Shown in pieces: positions 1-13,500 of a stretch of 64,000 bases of DNA. Source of the DNA: Paralithodes platypus (Eukaryota > Arthropoda > Malacostraca > Decapoda > Lithodidae); NCBI GenBank assembly GCA_032716605.1, contig CM064495.1, positions 48,381,413-48,445,412 on the forward strand, written 5' to 3'. How positions within the stretch are numbered: the first letter of the stretch is position 1; the number at the start of each line of letters is the position of its first letter. The notes under the pieces are model-generated. The model saw nothing but the letters and a program-made list of their open reading frames with translations, had not been told where the DNA came from and searched no databases. Position numbers and translations under genes: made by a program.

Positions 1-455
1 GTGTTGTTTTTGTGTGTTACTTGGGAGTTTACTCTTGGTTATATGATTGTTGCTATTGGGGTCATTTGAGTGTTGTTTGTGAAAGATCATTCACAGATTC
101 GGTTAGCACATATTTGAAGAAGATTGATAAAGAGTTTTAATGTTGTGCTTGCAATGTATATCATGAGAAATTATTCATACTATATTTTAAAAAGCGGAAG
201 GGTTCATATGTATTACATAAGGTGTGTGTTTGTTCGCAGACAACTTTACTCTTCCACTGTCATTTCCAGGTATCTACCACCTTATCTTGACAATCTCCAT
301 GCGTTTCGAACAGGCCATTCCTATAAAAAATAGTTTGGTTTATTTTATGTTGGAGTTCATGTTCCTCTAGACTTCACATAAATGATAAAGAAGTTAAGGG
401 AATATTTTTATATATTTATTTATTATTTTTAGTTTCCTCCCAAGACTTCCAAGCT
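1..455. other. No gene recognised (CD36 intron, 5' flank)
   Basis: The sequence is AT-rich and has no convincing exon or repeat match elsewhere in the window. It is presumably intron of the CD36-like gene. Confidence 0.5.
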
Positions 456-459
456 TTAA

Positions 460-939
460 CACCTTACGAGCGGCCTATGCGGTTTATTTATATGTACCGC
501 CCAGCGGGGTGTTTTTAGCCAAAATAGGGCTGTTTACGTGATCATTTTCATGCCTAAATAAGACCCAGAACGTAAAACAAGTACCTATCCCTGAAAGGGC
601 ATAAACAGAGCTTTCGAATGACACCATAACGATCCTTTTATGATGGCTAGTTTTCTTGCAATAACCGTGCAACGCGAGTGCAAAAAGCATGTAATTCGGT
701 ACTTTCCCCATATAATTCAGTATGTAGCGAGTGAGAGAGGGAGGAGGGAGCTGAGATTCGTGTCAGTAGGTTCGCCGCGGTGGTCTGGAGCAGTCATACG
801 CTCGCTAGTCTCCTGCCACCACTTGTCTCTCTCTCTCAGCAACATTACGTGCTGAAATTGCCACTCGACCTATGTCGAGCGCCGCCACATAGTCCAGCTT
901 TATTTAACTCAACTTATGTGGTGAGCCGCTAATTAAGGG
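460..939. mobile_element. TTAA-flanked MITE, family S copy 1
   Basis: The element lies between TTAA at 456-459 and 940-943. Its ends are imperfect inverted repeats (ACACCTTACGAGCGGC against CCCTTAATTAGCGGC). It is about 90% or more identical by eye to 59046-59525, and its right end also matches 12073-12481. TTAA targets are typical of piggyBac. No transposase is present. Confidence 0.75.
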
Positions 940-996
940 TTAAAGAATACCAACAAGGCCCCTTTCGAGAGATATTGTTAATTTTTCGGTAGAAAA

Positions 997-1330
997 ATGT
1001 GCAGCTTCTTGCTCTGTACAGGGGCACAGTGCGTCCATGTATTGAGTATTGTTCACATGTGTGGAGAGGATCCTCTCATACTGCACTTCTAGACAAAGTA
1101 GAAAAGAAAGTCTTCCGCCTCATTAACTCACGTCCACTCACCAATTCTCTGCAGCCTCTCTCTTCGCTGCAATGTTGCATCTCGCTATTCTACCGCTATT
1201 ACAATAATCGGTGTTCGTCAGAGCTCTCGGTGTACATAACACCCACTCTTCATAAAGCACACTGCACCCATCTTGCAGCACAATCCCACCCCTACTCTGT
1301 GCAATTCGCCAACCCAAGAGTGCATTTCTG
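997..1330 (+). pseudogene. LINE C-terminal fragment (crustacean Jockey-like type)
   Basis: The frame at 999-1355 reads LLALYRGTVRPCIEYCSHVWRG, HTALLDKVEKKVFRLIN and SHPYSVQFANPRVH, the region downstream of the RT palm in a LINE type common in decapods. The 5' part and the end are missing. It probably belongs with the LINE at 52.7-55.1 kb, whose equivalent end is lost. Confidence 0.75.
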
Positions 1331-1421
1331 TTACTGTTATTATAATTATTGTTAATATTATTTTAGTCGTTAATATTATTAATATACTGTAGTTGTTTTT
1401 GCTAATTATAATTTATTGTAG

Positions 1422-1550
1422 ACTGTGGCGTGGACGTTGCGGAACAGCAGCACCTGGACGCATTTTGGTGTGGAAATGGTGTTCAACAGCCTAATGGAGG
1501 AGTCGGTCATCAACACCACCGTCAACAACCTTCTCTTTGAGGGCGTGGAG
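1422..1550 (+). CDS. CD36-like exon 1 of those visible
   Basis: This 129-nt phase-0 exon encodes 43 residues from TVAWTLRNSS to LLFEGVE. The acceptor is ATTGTAG and the donor is GAG/GTCAGG. The last residues are the conserved (L)LF-G-E motif that runs directly into DPLLD of the next exon. It carries two sequons (NSS, NTT). Confidence 0.88.
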
Positions 1551-4500
1551 GTCAGGCATACAAGATCGGTTCTTTTCGATTTTCCTCTTGTTTCACCATA
1601 GTTAGAGCTGGTGTGGTGCGGTTACCGCAGGTGTAAGTGCTTCAGGGGAATTTGAGTCTGTTGAATTACTCACCTGATAATATAGATTGTGAATAAATGT
1701 TGCTACTTGGGCGATACGGTTTCCGCTGGAGCAGGCACTGAAACTGGCTACATTACTAGTCAGAAGCAGCTGGGGGAAGTTCAGAGAGATGTTGCCTCTA
1801 ATGAAGGGACTCTCACTTCATCTTAAGGTAAGGGTGTATGTTTAGTGTGTTATTAGTGCAATGACCTATGCCTCCGAGACGTGGCCGGTTAAAATGCAAG
1901 ATATTAATATAATGGAACTGAATGAAAAGAGAATGAGATGGATATGTGGGATTAAACTTGGGGATGAGGTGTCGAGTGAGGAACTAAGAAGTTTCTTGGG
2001 AACTAGAAGTATTGGTGAAGTGCTGCGCACGAGCAGACTTGGTTGGTTTGGACACATGGATGATCAGAACTGAGTGAAGAAATGCCAGACTGAATGTGGG
2101 GGGAACTACGCGTAGAGGTAGACCTAGAAAGGCGTGGGATCAGATACTACGGTCCAATCTTAAAATAGAACTTGACAGAGGCAGTCTAAAACATGATCAC
2201 CTGGAGTGCCACCGCTTAAGACGTAAGTCAGATACAAGGGCAGGAAGACCCCCATTGAGATGGAGAGACTGTGTAAGACAAGCTTTGGATGATAGAGGAA
2301 GGACTATAGATCAGGCGAAGGAAGTGGTAATAAACAGGAATGAATGGAGAATGCTTGTGAATAGTTGAGTGAACACGTGGTCATTTGGGGGAAGGGGTCG
2401 GACGCAAGTTGGACTAGATAATAGTCCATCAGGCGCCTGGCCCGGGGAGACGATTAATATGAAGGGTGCGCCTGGAAGTGTGGTGGGCGGGCTTGTGGCT
2501 TTGGCTCCGCTGCATGTCTGCCTGCCGAGATCGGAGCCTCTCCGGGTGGTCGGGGGCCGGGGGAGTGCTGGAGCGACCTTGGTGACCCTGGTCTCTGGGT
2601 GTTCTCCTGGGTGACCTAGATGCGTGTGAATTTTGTGTTTTGGCTGTGTTTGTTCGTTGTTCTGTCTTGTGTTTTCCCTGTTCTTGCTCTGTCTTGAGTC
2701 GGCCACCCCCAAGAAAATAAAAACAAAAAAATAATAAAATAGAGTAAAATAGAAAATAAAAATAAAAATGGGAAAAGTGGGGATTGGGCCTGAGAATATT
2801 CATATAGGACTTAAGACTGAAACCACACTCTCTGTGGATGAAATGGTCTTTAGAGGACATGGGTCGCTTTTCTGGTCCCCTTTCTCCCTCATGTTTAGCC
2901 TGATTAGTTTTCACATGTTAAGATAGTTGCCCCATTAGTTAGTCGATTTTAAGACCTTTTGCCCCATTTCTTCAATATTTAGACCTTTTGTGCTATTTAG
3001 GTGTCTATTTTTTCCCTGGCGAACGATAGCGAGTCTATAATGTTGGAAGAATTGACCTTCGGCCGGGACATTTTTTTACCGAAAAATTTACAAATTAATC
3101 TAGAAGGGGGATCCAATGGATGTTTTTTTTAAATTTTATGGAAGTCTAGGGAGGAAACTAGAAAAATAATGAATACATGCCAAAATAATGAATACATGCC
3201 AAAATCGCCCAAAAAGTGAACCATCCTTACCCTTAACCCATGAACTGCGCAAAACTGCAAAAAAAAAATAAAAAATAAAAAAAAAAAAAAAAATTGAGGG
3301 AGGGAGGGAGGATGGGGGGTATAAAGAGGGGATGACTGGACGATGTGGTATGGAAAGCTACTACTTTGTGTCTCCCAATTTTGAGATATTTCTGGCACTG
3401 GCATGGTATTTGAAGGGGATTTTATACATTAACACGGCAAGTGCTAAGCCCCTGTAGTATACACCACACCCCTGTGCTGAGGTATTCTGATTCATTCCTC
3501 ACTAAAATTGTTAATTTACCATATATATAATTAATACCTATCCATATGCGCCTATTCTACTTTAAGTATGAACATATGAACATGGGAAAGCAATAAAACA
3601 AGTGGTAACAGTAATTGGCTGGTGAAAATTGAATAATTTAGCCCCGCGGTCGTAATCTGGCCTTGAGCAGTGACAGACTAACGTGTCTCGCTTGGCACTG
3701 AGAGACAAAAGGTGGACTCGGACTGGCTTGGAGGGTCGGAGTTACACTCCTCCACCCTCCTCCCTCTCTCATACTTGTCCTTCCACGAAAATACTCGATA
3801 AATATAGGGAATAATAGAGAAAATACCTGATAATTGAGGAGGGGGGAAAAGGGGGGGGGGGAGACACATGTGTAGGAAGGGTAGCAAGTAATGAAGGGAA
3901 ATTATCTCGCCTAAACACAATATTTTTTGGGTTTTAAATGTTTTTTTTTTTTTTTTTTTTAGGCCTAGGATCTTAGGGGTCTTCCAGCAGTTGCCCATTA
4001 AAACCTCTCCAGTCTTCCAGCAGTCCATGGTTTAAGGGGAGGCAGACCGTTTTTCTGGACCCCCTTCTCCCTAATGTTTAGCCTCACTAGTTTTGAGATT
4101 ATAAGACGTTCGGCCCATTAGTTTGGCGATTTTAAGACCTTTCGTGCCATTTAGGTGTCTATTATTTCCTGGCCAGCGATAGCGAGCCTGCAATTTTAAA
4201 AGGAATCGGCCTTCGGCCGGGACATTTTTCTACCGAAAAATGTACAAATTTATCTTGAAGGGGGGATCTAGGGGTGTTTTTCTAATTTTGATGGAGGTCT
4301 AGGGAGGAAACTAAAAAAAATTATGAATAAATGAATTAATAGACCAAACAAACGGTCTGCCTCCCCTTAAAATACTGTGCCTTCCGTAAGACTCAAAGCA
4401 GCCTGTGGGCTAAACTTGTATGATTGTGGGTGGTCATGCTATGGGAGTTTGGAAGTGTTGACATCACACTTTGCACAAAACTGTAGAATGAGGAATTGTC

Positions 4501-7500
4501 ATGGAGTCCATCGAGTGTGTGTTTTATTTCTCATTCCTTCATTACTTTCAGTGAAACATTATATAATAAAACTAAAAAACAAATCTACAAATCTTCCTTA
4601 ACCCCCTCAGGACCCCTTATTGGACTGGGTGCAAAATGATGTGATCCCGCCGACTGGCAAGTTTCACGACCTCCTTCCGCTTATGGGGGGGATTGCTGGA
4701 CTTGCTCAGTTTGACAAGTTCGCCTGGTTCTATAAGGTAAGCTTTATTATAATTATTGCTTTATATTATAGAGCATTAAGTGATAATTAGAAAGGATATC
4801 ACTATCAAATTAGGCTGTATTATAGGGTCGAATATATCAAAAACTTATAACTATTTTACAAGCACCATCGTGTTCTTGACATATTTTTCTACTTCATGCA
4901 AGTGTTTTCAGCTCTGGTAAATTTCAGAAAGTAGCTAAAAACCTGCCAAATATTTAAGTGAATAAACTATTACTGTGCTTAATTTGTCTTAAATCCTCAT
5001 TATTCATATAAGTTTCTTTGTATTATAATTTTAAAAATACAAATAGTTTTTACTATCTATTCTGCATTTATTGAGGTATTATAAAAGGCAATGTATGCAA
5101 TGGTTGTGGAGTTATTGTTTGTAATAAGAAATAATCCATTATGCGGTTCACACAGACTACCGTTTAGCTATACAAATATATGGAGAGGCAGCGTTACCAA
5201 TGTCTGGCAAGTGGGTAACCCAATTCTACACCACCCTGTGGAAATTCCCGGCGCGACCGAAGCTGCTCCAAGGACCCGTGCCCCCAGGGAGGGGGCCCGC
5301 ACTCTTCAATCTGTACATGCACGATATAACTACACCCAATACGCCCCAAATAAACTTAGCCTCCTATGCAGATGACATAGCACTCACATGCACACACCAT
5401 GACCCAAAAAGAGCAACAGATCTCCTTCAACCCTATCTCAACACACTACATGGCTGGTGCACTACAAACAGACTTAATCTAGCCCCAGCCAAATCCACCG
5501 CAACCCTGCTCACAAGCTGGACAGGAGAACACTAATACATCCCTCAACTCACCATAAACAACACACCCCTAACACATACACACACACCCAAAATCCTAGG
5601 AGTAACATATGATACTCATATGACATTCAAACAGCACACCACAAACATTAAAAAGAAACTGACACCCAGACTTAACGCCCTCAGGTCACTTGCTCACACA
5701 AAATTTGGACACAACAAAGAAACTACCACCACAGTATATAAACAATACATAAGATCAGTGATGGAATACGCAAGCCCAGCCTGGGCTTCTAACCTAGCTG
5801 AAACACATCATAAGACCTTACAGACTATTCAAAACAAAGCCCTGAAGATCATTACAGGCTGCACAGCTACTGCACCCACAGATCACCTACATCAAGAAAC
5901 CAAAATCCTCAAAGTCAAAGACCATCTGGACATGAGAGGCACTCAATTCCTGGCAGCAGCCTCCACGAACCAAGACCACCCACTAAACTACATGGCAACA
6001 CACCCACAGACACCAAGAAATATCAAAACAGCACACGGTATCACACACAATTATTGTCCTCTCTCCCTCCCTGCCCACCCCGAACCAACTTCCAGAAGCA
6101 CATCATACTCATATCTCTCGCCGATCCATCCACTCACTCAGACAACACGCAGCTGCATGCATGACCTCCCGAAATCCATCCTTCCGAATCCTCCCTTCCT
6201 CGCGAGGACAGAGTCCACCTGGCCAGGCTGAGATGCGGACACCATCCAGCTCTCCTGAGCTATCAGAAGAGACTGGATGACTCCGTTGTCGACGCCTGCC
6301 TGGGATGTAACACAGCACCCCATACCATTAAACACATCATAGAAGACTGCATTTCACACAACCACTTACGCCAACAACACAATCTACACTCAATGAGAGC
6401 TCTGTGGGAAAGCCCGATCGTGGCCATGGCCTTCCTCAGGGGCTCGGGGCTGTTCGGCCAGGCAGCTTAGGGAACAACAACAACAACACCACCCTGTACA
6501 GACTATTATAAGTGAAGTAATGTTTTTCCGAAATTAACCCCTTTAGGAACTATGTCTATTGCCTGACGCCGTGATTCCCGAAAGGGTGGCCTCCTTTTCA
6601 CATTTTATATTTGATTATATTAGACGATTTTATGCAATTTAGGAAGGATATCTAGTAATCAAAGGGGTAAACACTATCTCCTCTAATTCTTTAGCTCCAA
6701 CAAGTTACCCTATCTGAATAAAATAGTCTGAGCCAGAATACGCTGTCAAAACGCGTCTTGATCCTCAAAGGGTAAACAGTTCACAAGCATTATTTTTACT
6801 ACAGTAAACTTCCGTTAATCCGAAGGGCAGCGGACCGGCCCTCGTTCGGATTAGTGGATTTTTCGGATTATCGGACTTTACCCCTATGAACCTGTGTATG
6901 ACGAAAACATTGAGGCATTAGGCCACCCAAATGACACAATGGTGCACACACACATATCATATGTTCATGAAATCACTTCAAAAGTTTACCATTGTCATTG
7001 TAGCCTATTACCTACTTCAAAACATTCAGATTAATGGTCAAAGGAATCTGCTGATATAAAAGTCTTCTTCTTCTTCCGTCTACTAGCGAGTTTGTCTTGC
7101 TCTTGAAGATCAGATCAGATGTGGTTCGGGAAGTAATGCCTTAACAACGGCACTTCCCTGAGAGGTTCTTGTAATTTTCCTTTTGTGATTTTCCTTTTGT
7201 GACATGCTCTGTTATATTATATTGTATTGAAAGCACCCTTGTCTTGTTGTCTTGAAAGCACCCTTGGGACGCTCCGATCACTGAACTATAAATAGTAGCG
7301 TATCGGAACGTCCAAAGGTGCGTTTTCAAGCTCAAGACTAATACGTCCAAAGGTGCGTTTTCAAGCTCAAGACTGAATGCGCTTGCAGAAAATGCGGTGC
7401 AAGCCAGTAGTGCATTGGAGCGTCCCAAGGATGCGTTCAAGAGCAAAACAAACTCTCTAGCAGACGATGTGGAAGAAGAAGAAGAAGAAGAAGGTGTTTA

Positions 7501-10500
7501 CGTTTATATCAGTAGCTTCCTTTGACCATTAATCTGAATGTTTTGAAGTAGGTAATAGGCTACAATGACAATGGTAAACTTGTAAAGTGAATTCATGAAC
7601 ATATGATATGTGTGTGCTCCATTATGTGTCATTTGAGTGGACTAATGCCTCAAAAAGGGGACTTTGGGACTTCTTGAAATTCGGACCATCGGGTGAATTC
7701 GGATTTGGCCTCAAATTGAAAAATTCGGACTATTGGGAGATTCGAATCATCGGTCGTCGGATTAACGGACTTTTACTGTATATCTTTATCAAGACTTTAA
7801 GTATTTCGGGAATGGAAGGCTTTCTCTAATGCAGTTCGTATTTCTGTTGTTGTTAATTATCTATATATTTTCCAGCGTAACATGTCGCTGGAATATGATG
7901 GCCTCTACAACATGAAAACAGGCAGTGATAACATCGCAAACTTAGGTGAGAATTATTTCGTTGGGTATGTCTCTAGTGTTGAAGGATTACCAAGCAAAAT
8001 ATTTGATCAGGAAGACTGTCTAAAATCACATATTAAATTTAACCCCTTCAGTACGATTAAGGGGACAGTGGTTATTTTTGGGGGTCTATTTATTTATACA
8101 GTATATTCATATATTTTTTTAGTTAACTCCTTCGACCTCCATCAAGCTTTAAAAAAAACATCCATTAGATCCCCCTACGAGATTAATTTGTACATTTGTT
8201 GGTAGAAAAATATTGACACATGGATGGGGGTAAACGTCTTAAAGCAGTAGGCCGAATGGGGCCGAATGGATAAAAGCCAAAGAGAGAGGGAAAGAAAGTG
8301 GAAAAAAAAGCGAGGTGGCCTCCATTAAGTGAAGTGTCTGCAAGTTATGACACCAGAATGTATATATGTAATTGATCTTCGGCTCCCTTAACCTAACAAG
8401 TGCGCATGGGGGTAATTGGAAACATCCCCCTGTGCTGACGTATTTGAGGTGTTTCCGTCACTAAAATATTCATTGTGCCATTAATAGCATTAATACTTAT
8501 CCATATGCGCCTATTATGGGTTGATTATAAAGGTATTAACCTGAAACAACAATAAAACGAGTGAAAACAGCGTTTGGATGGTCAAAATCGGAGATATAGC
8601 CCGCGAGTTGTATAATGTATGGGTGAGGCAAGCTGCTTTCCCGCCAATTTCCCCCAAGGCCACTGAGACACAGTCGATCGATACTCTCTCTCTCTCTCTT
8701 GCATTCGCTTGCTATCAGTGATGACCACACCCTCCAACCGGATTTCTAATGTTAGCACGAAAATAAACCTCAGAATAAGGGAATAACAGGGAAAATAGGT
8801 GATAACTGAAGGAGAGGAGGAAAGTGGGGAAGGAGGGGAGGTAGAGGACTGAGATTTTGCATGGCCCAGGGGCCAAAAAAAAAAAAAAAAAAAAAAAAAA
8901 ATCGATGTCAAAAGTTGATTTTTGTTTTCACTCACTCTTAAGAGTCTCCCCGCAGTCCGCCGGGGGAACTCTTAAGAGTCTCCCCGCAGTTCCCGGGTTA
9001 AGTGAAGTGTCTGTGATTTATGACACCCGAATGTCTATATGTAATTGATCTTGTTTTCTCTCAGGCGTTATAGATTGGTGGAACAAGGAGCGAGCGACTA
9101 AGTTCTACCAGCCGCCGTGCAACAGTGTCAAGGGCTCAGCGGGAGAAATCTTCCCACCCAACTTGCAGAAGGACAAAGTGGAGCTCTACAGTTCTGACCT
9201 TTGCATGTAGGATATATTTTAGTTTGTTTGTCTTGTTATATATTGCCATTAGCTCATTGATGCTAAATAGAGTTGTAGGAAGCTCACCAGATTATCTTGA
9301 TAGTTTAGAAGGACAGTAGCTCATTTCATGACCTTTTTTAAATTACTAATTTGCTTGGAGGGTGAGGAAGGAAGTTTCTGGTAAGTAAGGGCTCTCCTTG
9401 TTCACTATACATTACTTCACTGTAAACCAGTGTATTTCTCTGTGTCAAGCACAAATTGTTTCTAGTATTAGCCTATGTGAGTTGCAGTTGGGATATGTGT
9501 ACATGCTTAGATTGATATGCAGGATTCGAAGTTGCATAATAAATCGTAGGCAATGTCCACCATTCTTTTAACTGCCTTCGTGGTGTCATGCATAAGGTGT
9601 TGGTATTCGGTGTGAGCGTCCTGGGTTCGAATCCACGGACTGCCACATGTGTTTGTAATATTTCATTAATCGATTTTAGGAGTAGAGTTGGTTGTTGGAT
9701 AGAACATAATAATTGATATTGGTCCAGGAGTAATTTATCGAGAGGCCTTCCCTAGTGGTTAAGGCCCCATTAATTGCTCTTTCCATTCACATATGCATAG
9801 CCTACGTGAGTTGCAGTTGGGATGTGTGTACATGCTTAGATTGATATGCAGGATTCGAAGTTGCATAATAAATCGTAGGCATTGTCCACCATTCTTTTAA
9901 CTGCCTTCGTGGTGTCATGCATAAGGTGTTGATATTCGGTGTGAGCGTCCTGGGTTCGAATCCACGGACTGCCACATGTGTTTGTAATATTTCATTAATC
10001 GAATTTAGGAGTAGAGTTGGTTGTTGGATAGAACATAATACTGTAATTATACCATGATAACTGTTTGACGATACTGGTTGTTAACAGGTGTAAGTTAGGG
10101 TATGCTACCTAACAGTGCTCGCACAGAAAGCTACCATTTAGCATGCTCCAAGCTATCTAGACATTATAATGTAAAACTTGCAAAATAAACAAACCAAAAC
10201 TGGGACGACACAAGATAAACGCAAAGAAACTAATCAAAATCGCTATGTGAAAATAACACTTAAGATAAATTTTGAAATAAAAGAACAGAGGTGATGGAGC
10301 TGGGGGCTCCCAAATAACTGCTGTATTGCAGTTGGTGATTCTCCTCTAAGTCTGCCCCAAAGAGTTGTTGTTGTTGTTCCCTAAGCTGCCTGGCCGAACA
10401 GCCCCGAGTCCCTGAGAAAGGCCATGGCCACGATCGGGCTTTCTCACAGAGCTCTCATTGAGTGTAGATTGTGTTGTTGGCGTAAGTGGTTGTGTGAAAT

Positions 10501-13500
10501 GCAGTCTTCTATGATGTGTTTAATGGTATGGGGTGCTGTGCTACATCCCGGGCAGGCGTCGACAACGGAGTCATCCAGTCTCTTCTGATAGCTCAGGAGA
10601 GCTGGATGGTGTCCGCATCTCAGCCTGGCCAGGTGGACTCTGTCCTCGCGAGGAAGGGAGGATTCGGAAGGATGGATTTCGGGAGGTCATGCCCCAAAGA
10701 GTGATTCCTTTGGGTGAACAAGGTTTACTAATGTACAGTATGCAGTATAAAAGTCTTGAAATAAATATTTTTTTTATTGTAGACTTTTAATCTATTTCTC
10801 TCTGAAGCTTACTTTTGTGATTATTGCATTTTAGGTTTAAATTTAATTAAAATTTATCGCACTTAATTAATTCTTAAGCAAATAAGAAAAAGGCATTCGA
10901 TTCTGTCATCATGTCAACTTTTTCACTTCCTCAGGAGTGCCACCCTGTACTACAAGGAGGAAGCCAACGACATCGGTGTAATGGGGTACCGGTACTGGGG
11001 CAGCAACCACACTTTTGCCAACAGCTCGGTGGTCCCAGGGAATGAGTGCTACTGCGTCAACGAGACCTGCGCCCCTACAGGTTAGATGCTATGCCAATGA
11101 GTGGCTTGATTATGATGTGTACTTCACCTTCTCAGTACGAGGACGGACGCATATATATATCTTATTAAAGCTATCGGTAATAGACTATTTCACTAGAAGT
11201 CCCTGAGGGTTCCCGGACAAGTCAACCAGTCGGCCATTTCAACCAGTAGATCTTAACCAGTGCCAAATATACCAGGGATCACTAAATCTGTACCAAATTG
11301 AAGCCCTAACCTAACTCGGCCTGACCTAACTTAACCTAACTGTATTGGTTGAGTTGACACTGGTTGAGAGCTACTTGTTGAAATGGTCTACCGATTGAGT
11401 TGTCCGGTCACCGTCCCTGAGGAATATGGTTAGCACTATAGGCCTATTTATTATTTCTTCAGCTTCAAGTCTTTCCTAACCTGAATATAATTGTCCACTG
11501 ATAGGCAGAATAAAGGACAAAATGTATAATGAAAGGGTTAATAAATGAAAAGATCTATACACAGGCTCCAAACATGGTGGCTAATTGTTTTCCCTTAGTC
11601 AGTTTTCATAAATGGATTTGACATGATGAACCTATGCCATTTCAATTTGGTTCAAAGGTTCACTAGTTTTGGCCTTAATGCATGTCTGACAACAATATAA
11701 AACCTGACCTCCCTTGAATATAATAAGTGGTCTTATTTATATCTACCAAGAATCATCCTTCTCCTCCTGTAGCACTTAACTTGATTAGCCATTAACATTT
11801 TAATTTATATAATGGTTTAAGATGTGGCAAACAAAATATACAGTATGTGCTGAATAACCACTTTTAGGTCAACTCAAAGTAAAATGGTAATATAACATGT
11901 TGAAACACTAAAAATCAAAGACTGCATTTTTTTGTTTAGATTAAGTAGTAAATATTGTAGATTATATTCACTAGACTTTAAATGACCTTGACGAACGCCC
12001 AACGTTGGGTGTTTAAATTTAGAGACTCCTGGACAACTTTACCTAATCTTAACCAGAGCAAACTCCCTTTAACCCTCCTCTAGCGGGTGCTCTGTGGCCG
12101 TTTTGGGCCTTTCTGGGCCGTTCTGACTGCTATATCAACCATCAGTATGAAAGGAACTGTATTGCGCCGAAAACTAGGTGGAAATCGCTACACAATGACG
12201 CCACATACAGCTACGTAGCACTCGTGGAGCACTGACAGTGTTACCTCGAAGATGGAAGTTAGCTGATTTTGCTACCTTGCTCACTTTTAGCGAACTATTG
12301 GTTACACTGTCATCCTCACGCGCGGTGGGGGAACTGGAGTTAGTGTGGGCCGGGAGGCCACAGATGTCGGACGTATGGATCATTACTATCCCACCCATTT
12401 TCACTCTATTTCCACCCTTTTTTCACCCGTTTTTTGCCAGTTTTTTCAACTCGACTTATGTGGTGAGCCGCTTTTTAAGGGTTAAAGTCCTTCAGTAACC
12501 TAAAACTAACCTAACCTAGCAATACAGTACTGTTAAAGATTATGCAGTCTGAGATCTGCTAGCTAGAATGGCCCATTGGTTATTATCCAGTCACTATTTA
12601 ACCCTTTCGCGGAACAGTACGCGATTTGCACCCTTTCTGATGATGCATTTTTTACCACCATGCGCTCCCTGCTCAAGAGCTGGGCTAGGGTGGGTGCCCT
12701 AATGATCAGGGACTTCAGTGAACAATTGACACAGATTGCTAACCGCGCCGTTCACTAACACTGGCGTCTGCCATTAACACACTGGCCGGCCCGAGACCCG
12801 AACAATCGATCTCGTAGTTTGCAAGCGAGTGCTCTACCAATTGCGTTACAGCCTTTGGCTGAGATACTTTAAAGCCTTTGTGACTATCAGGTGTTTAGAA
12901 ATCTTTAGTTTAGTTACTTCAATCTCTACAGTTGTCTTTGAGCAAGCTGTGGGCAGAAAACTAATTTGGAGAAGTAATTATGAGATTAAGACCATTCTAA
13001 TTCTGAATACTAAATGGCAACCTCCAGTGCATGAAAGGGTTAAAATAATGTATCTTTCTCGCAGGCCTCCTGAATGCCGAGTCATGCCGTATGGGAGCGC
13101 CGGCCTTCATCTCCTTCCCTCACTTCTTCAACGCCGACCCCTTCCTGCTGGACGGTGTGATTGGTCTGCAGCCCAACGAGTCCAAACATGCCTTTGTTAT
13201 GGACATCATCCCGGTAGGTTTGAGGCTCACTATCTCTCGCCAGGAAAAAATACACTTTACCCTCCAGCCCCGGCTATGTATTCTATATATATTCCCCGAA
13301 ACCTGGGTGTTTTGGCCGAAAAACGTCTAGCCTAGTCTACCGTATCTTTGTTATTCTGACTGCTTCCGTATTTCCGCGCATCCCCAAGCATAGCTGTGTT
13401 TCTCACCTGTAGAATGGCGTTAAGTAGAGCTCTCTAAGTCAACTGGTTCAGTTGTGATGATGATTTCATTGGAGATAACTTTATGGCAAAAACAGCCACT

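Noticed and set aside
9477..10042. CRISPR-like direct repeats
   Set aside because: Only two long near-identical units occur, in a eukaryotic intron; they are tandem SINE copies.
12785..12855. A functional Ala-type tRNA gene
   Set aside because: Arms pair poorly and the acceptor stem does not close; it fits a tRNA-derived repeat better.
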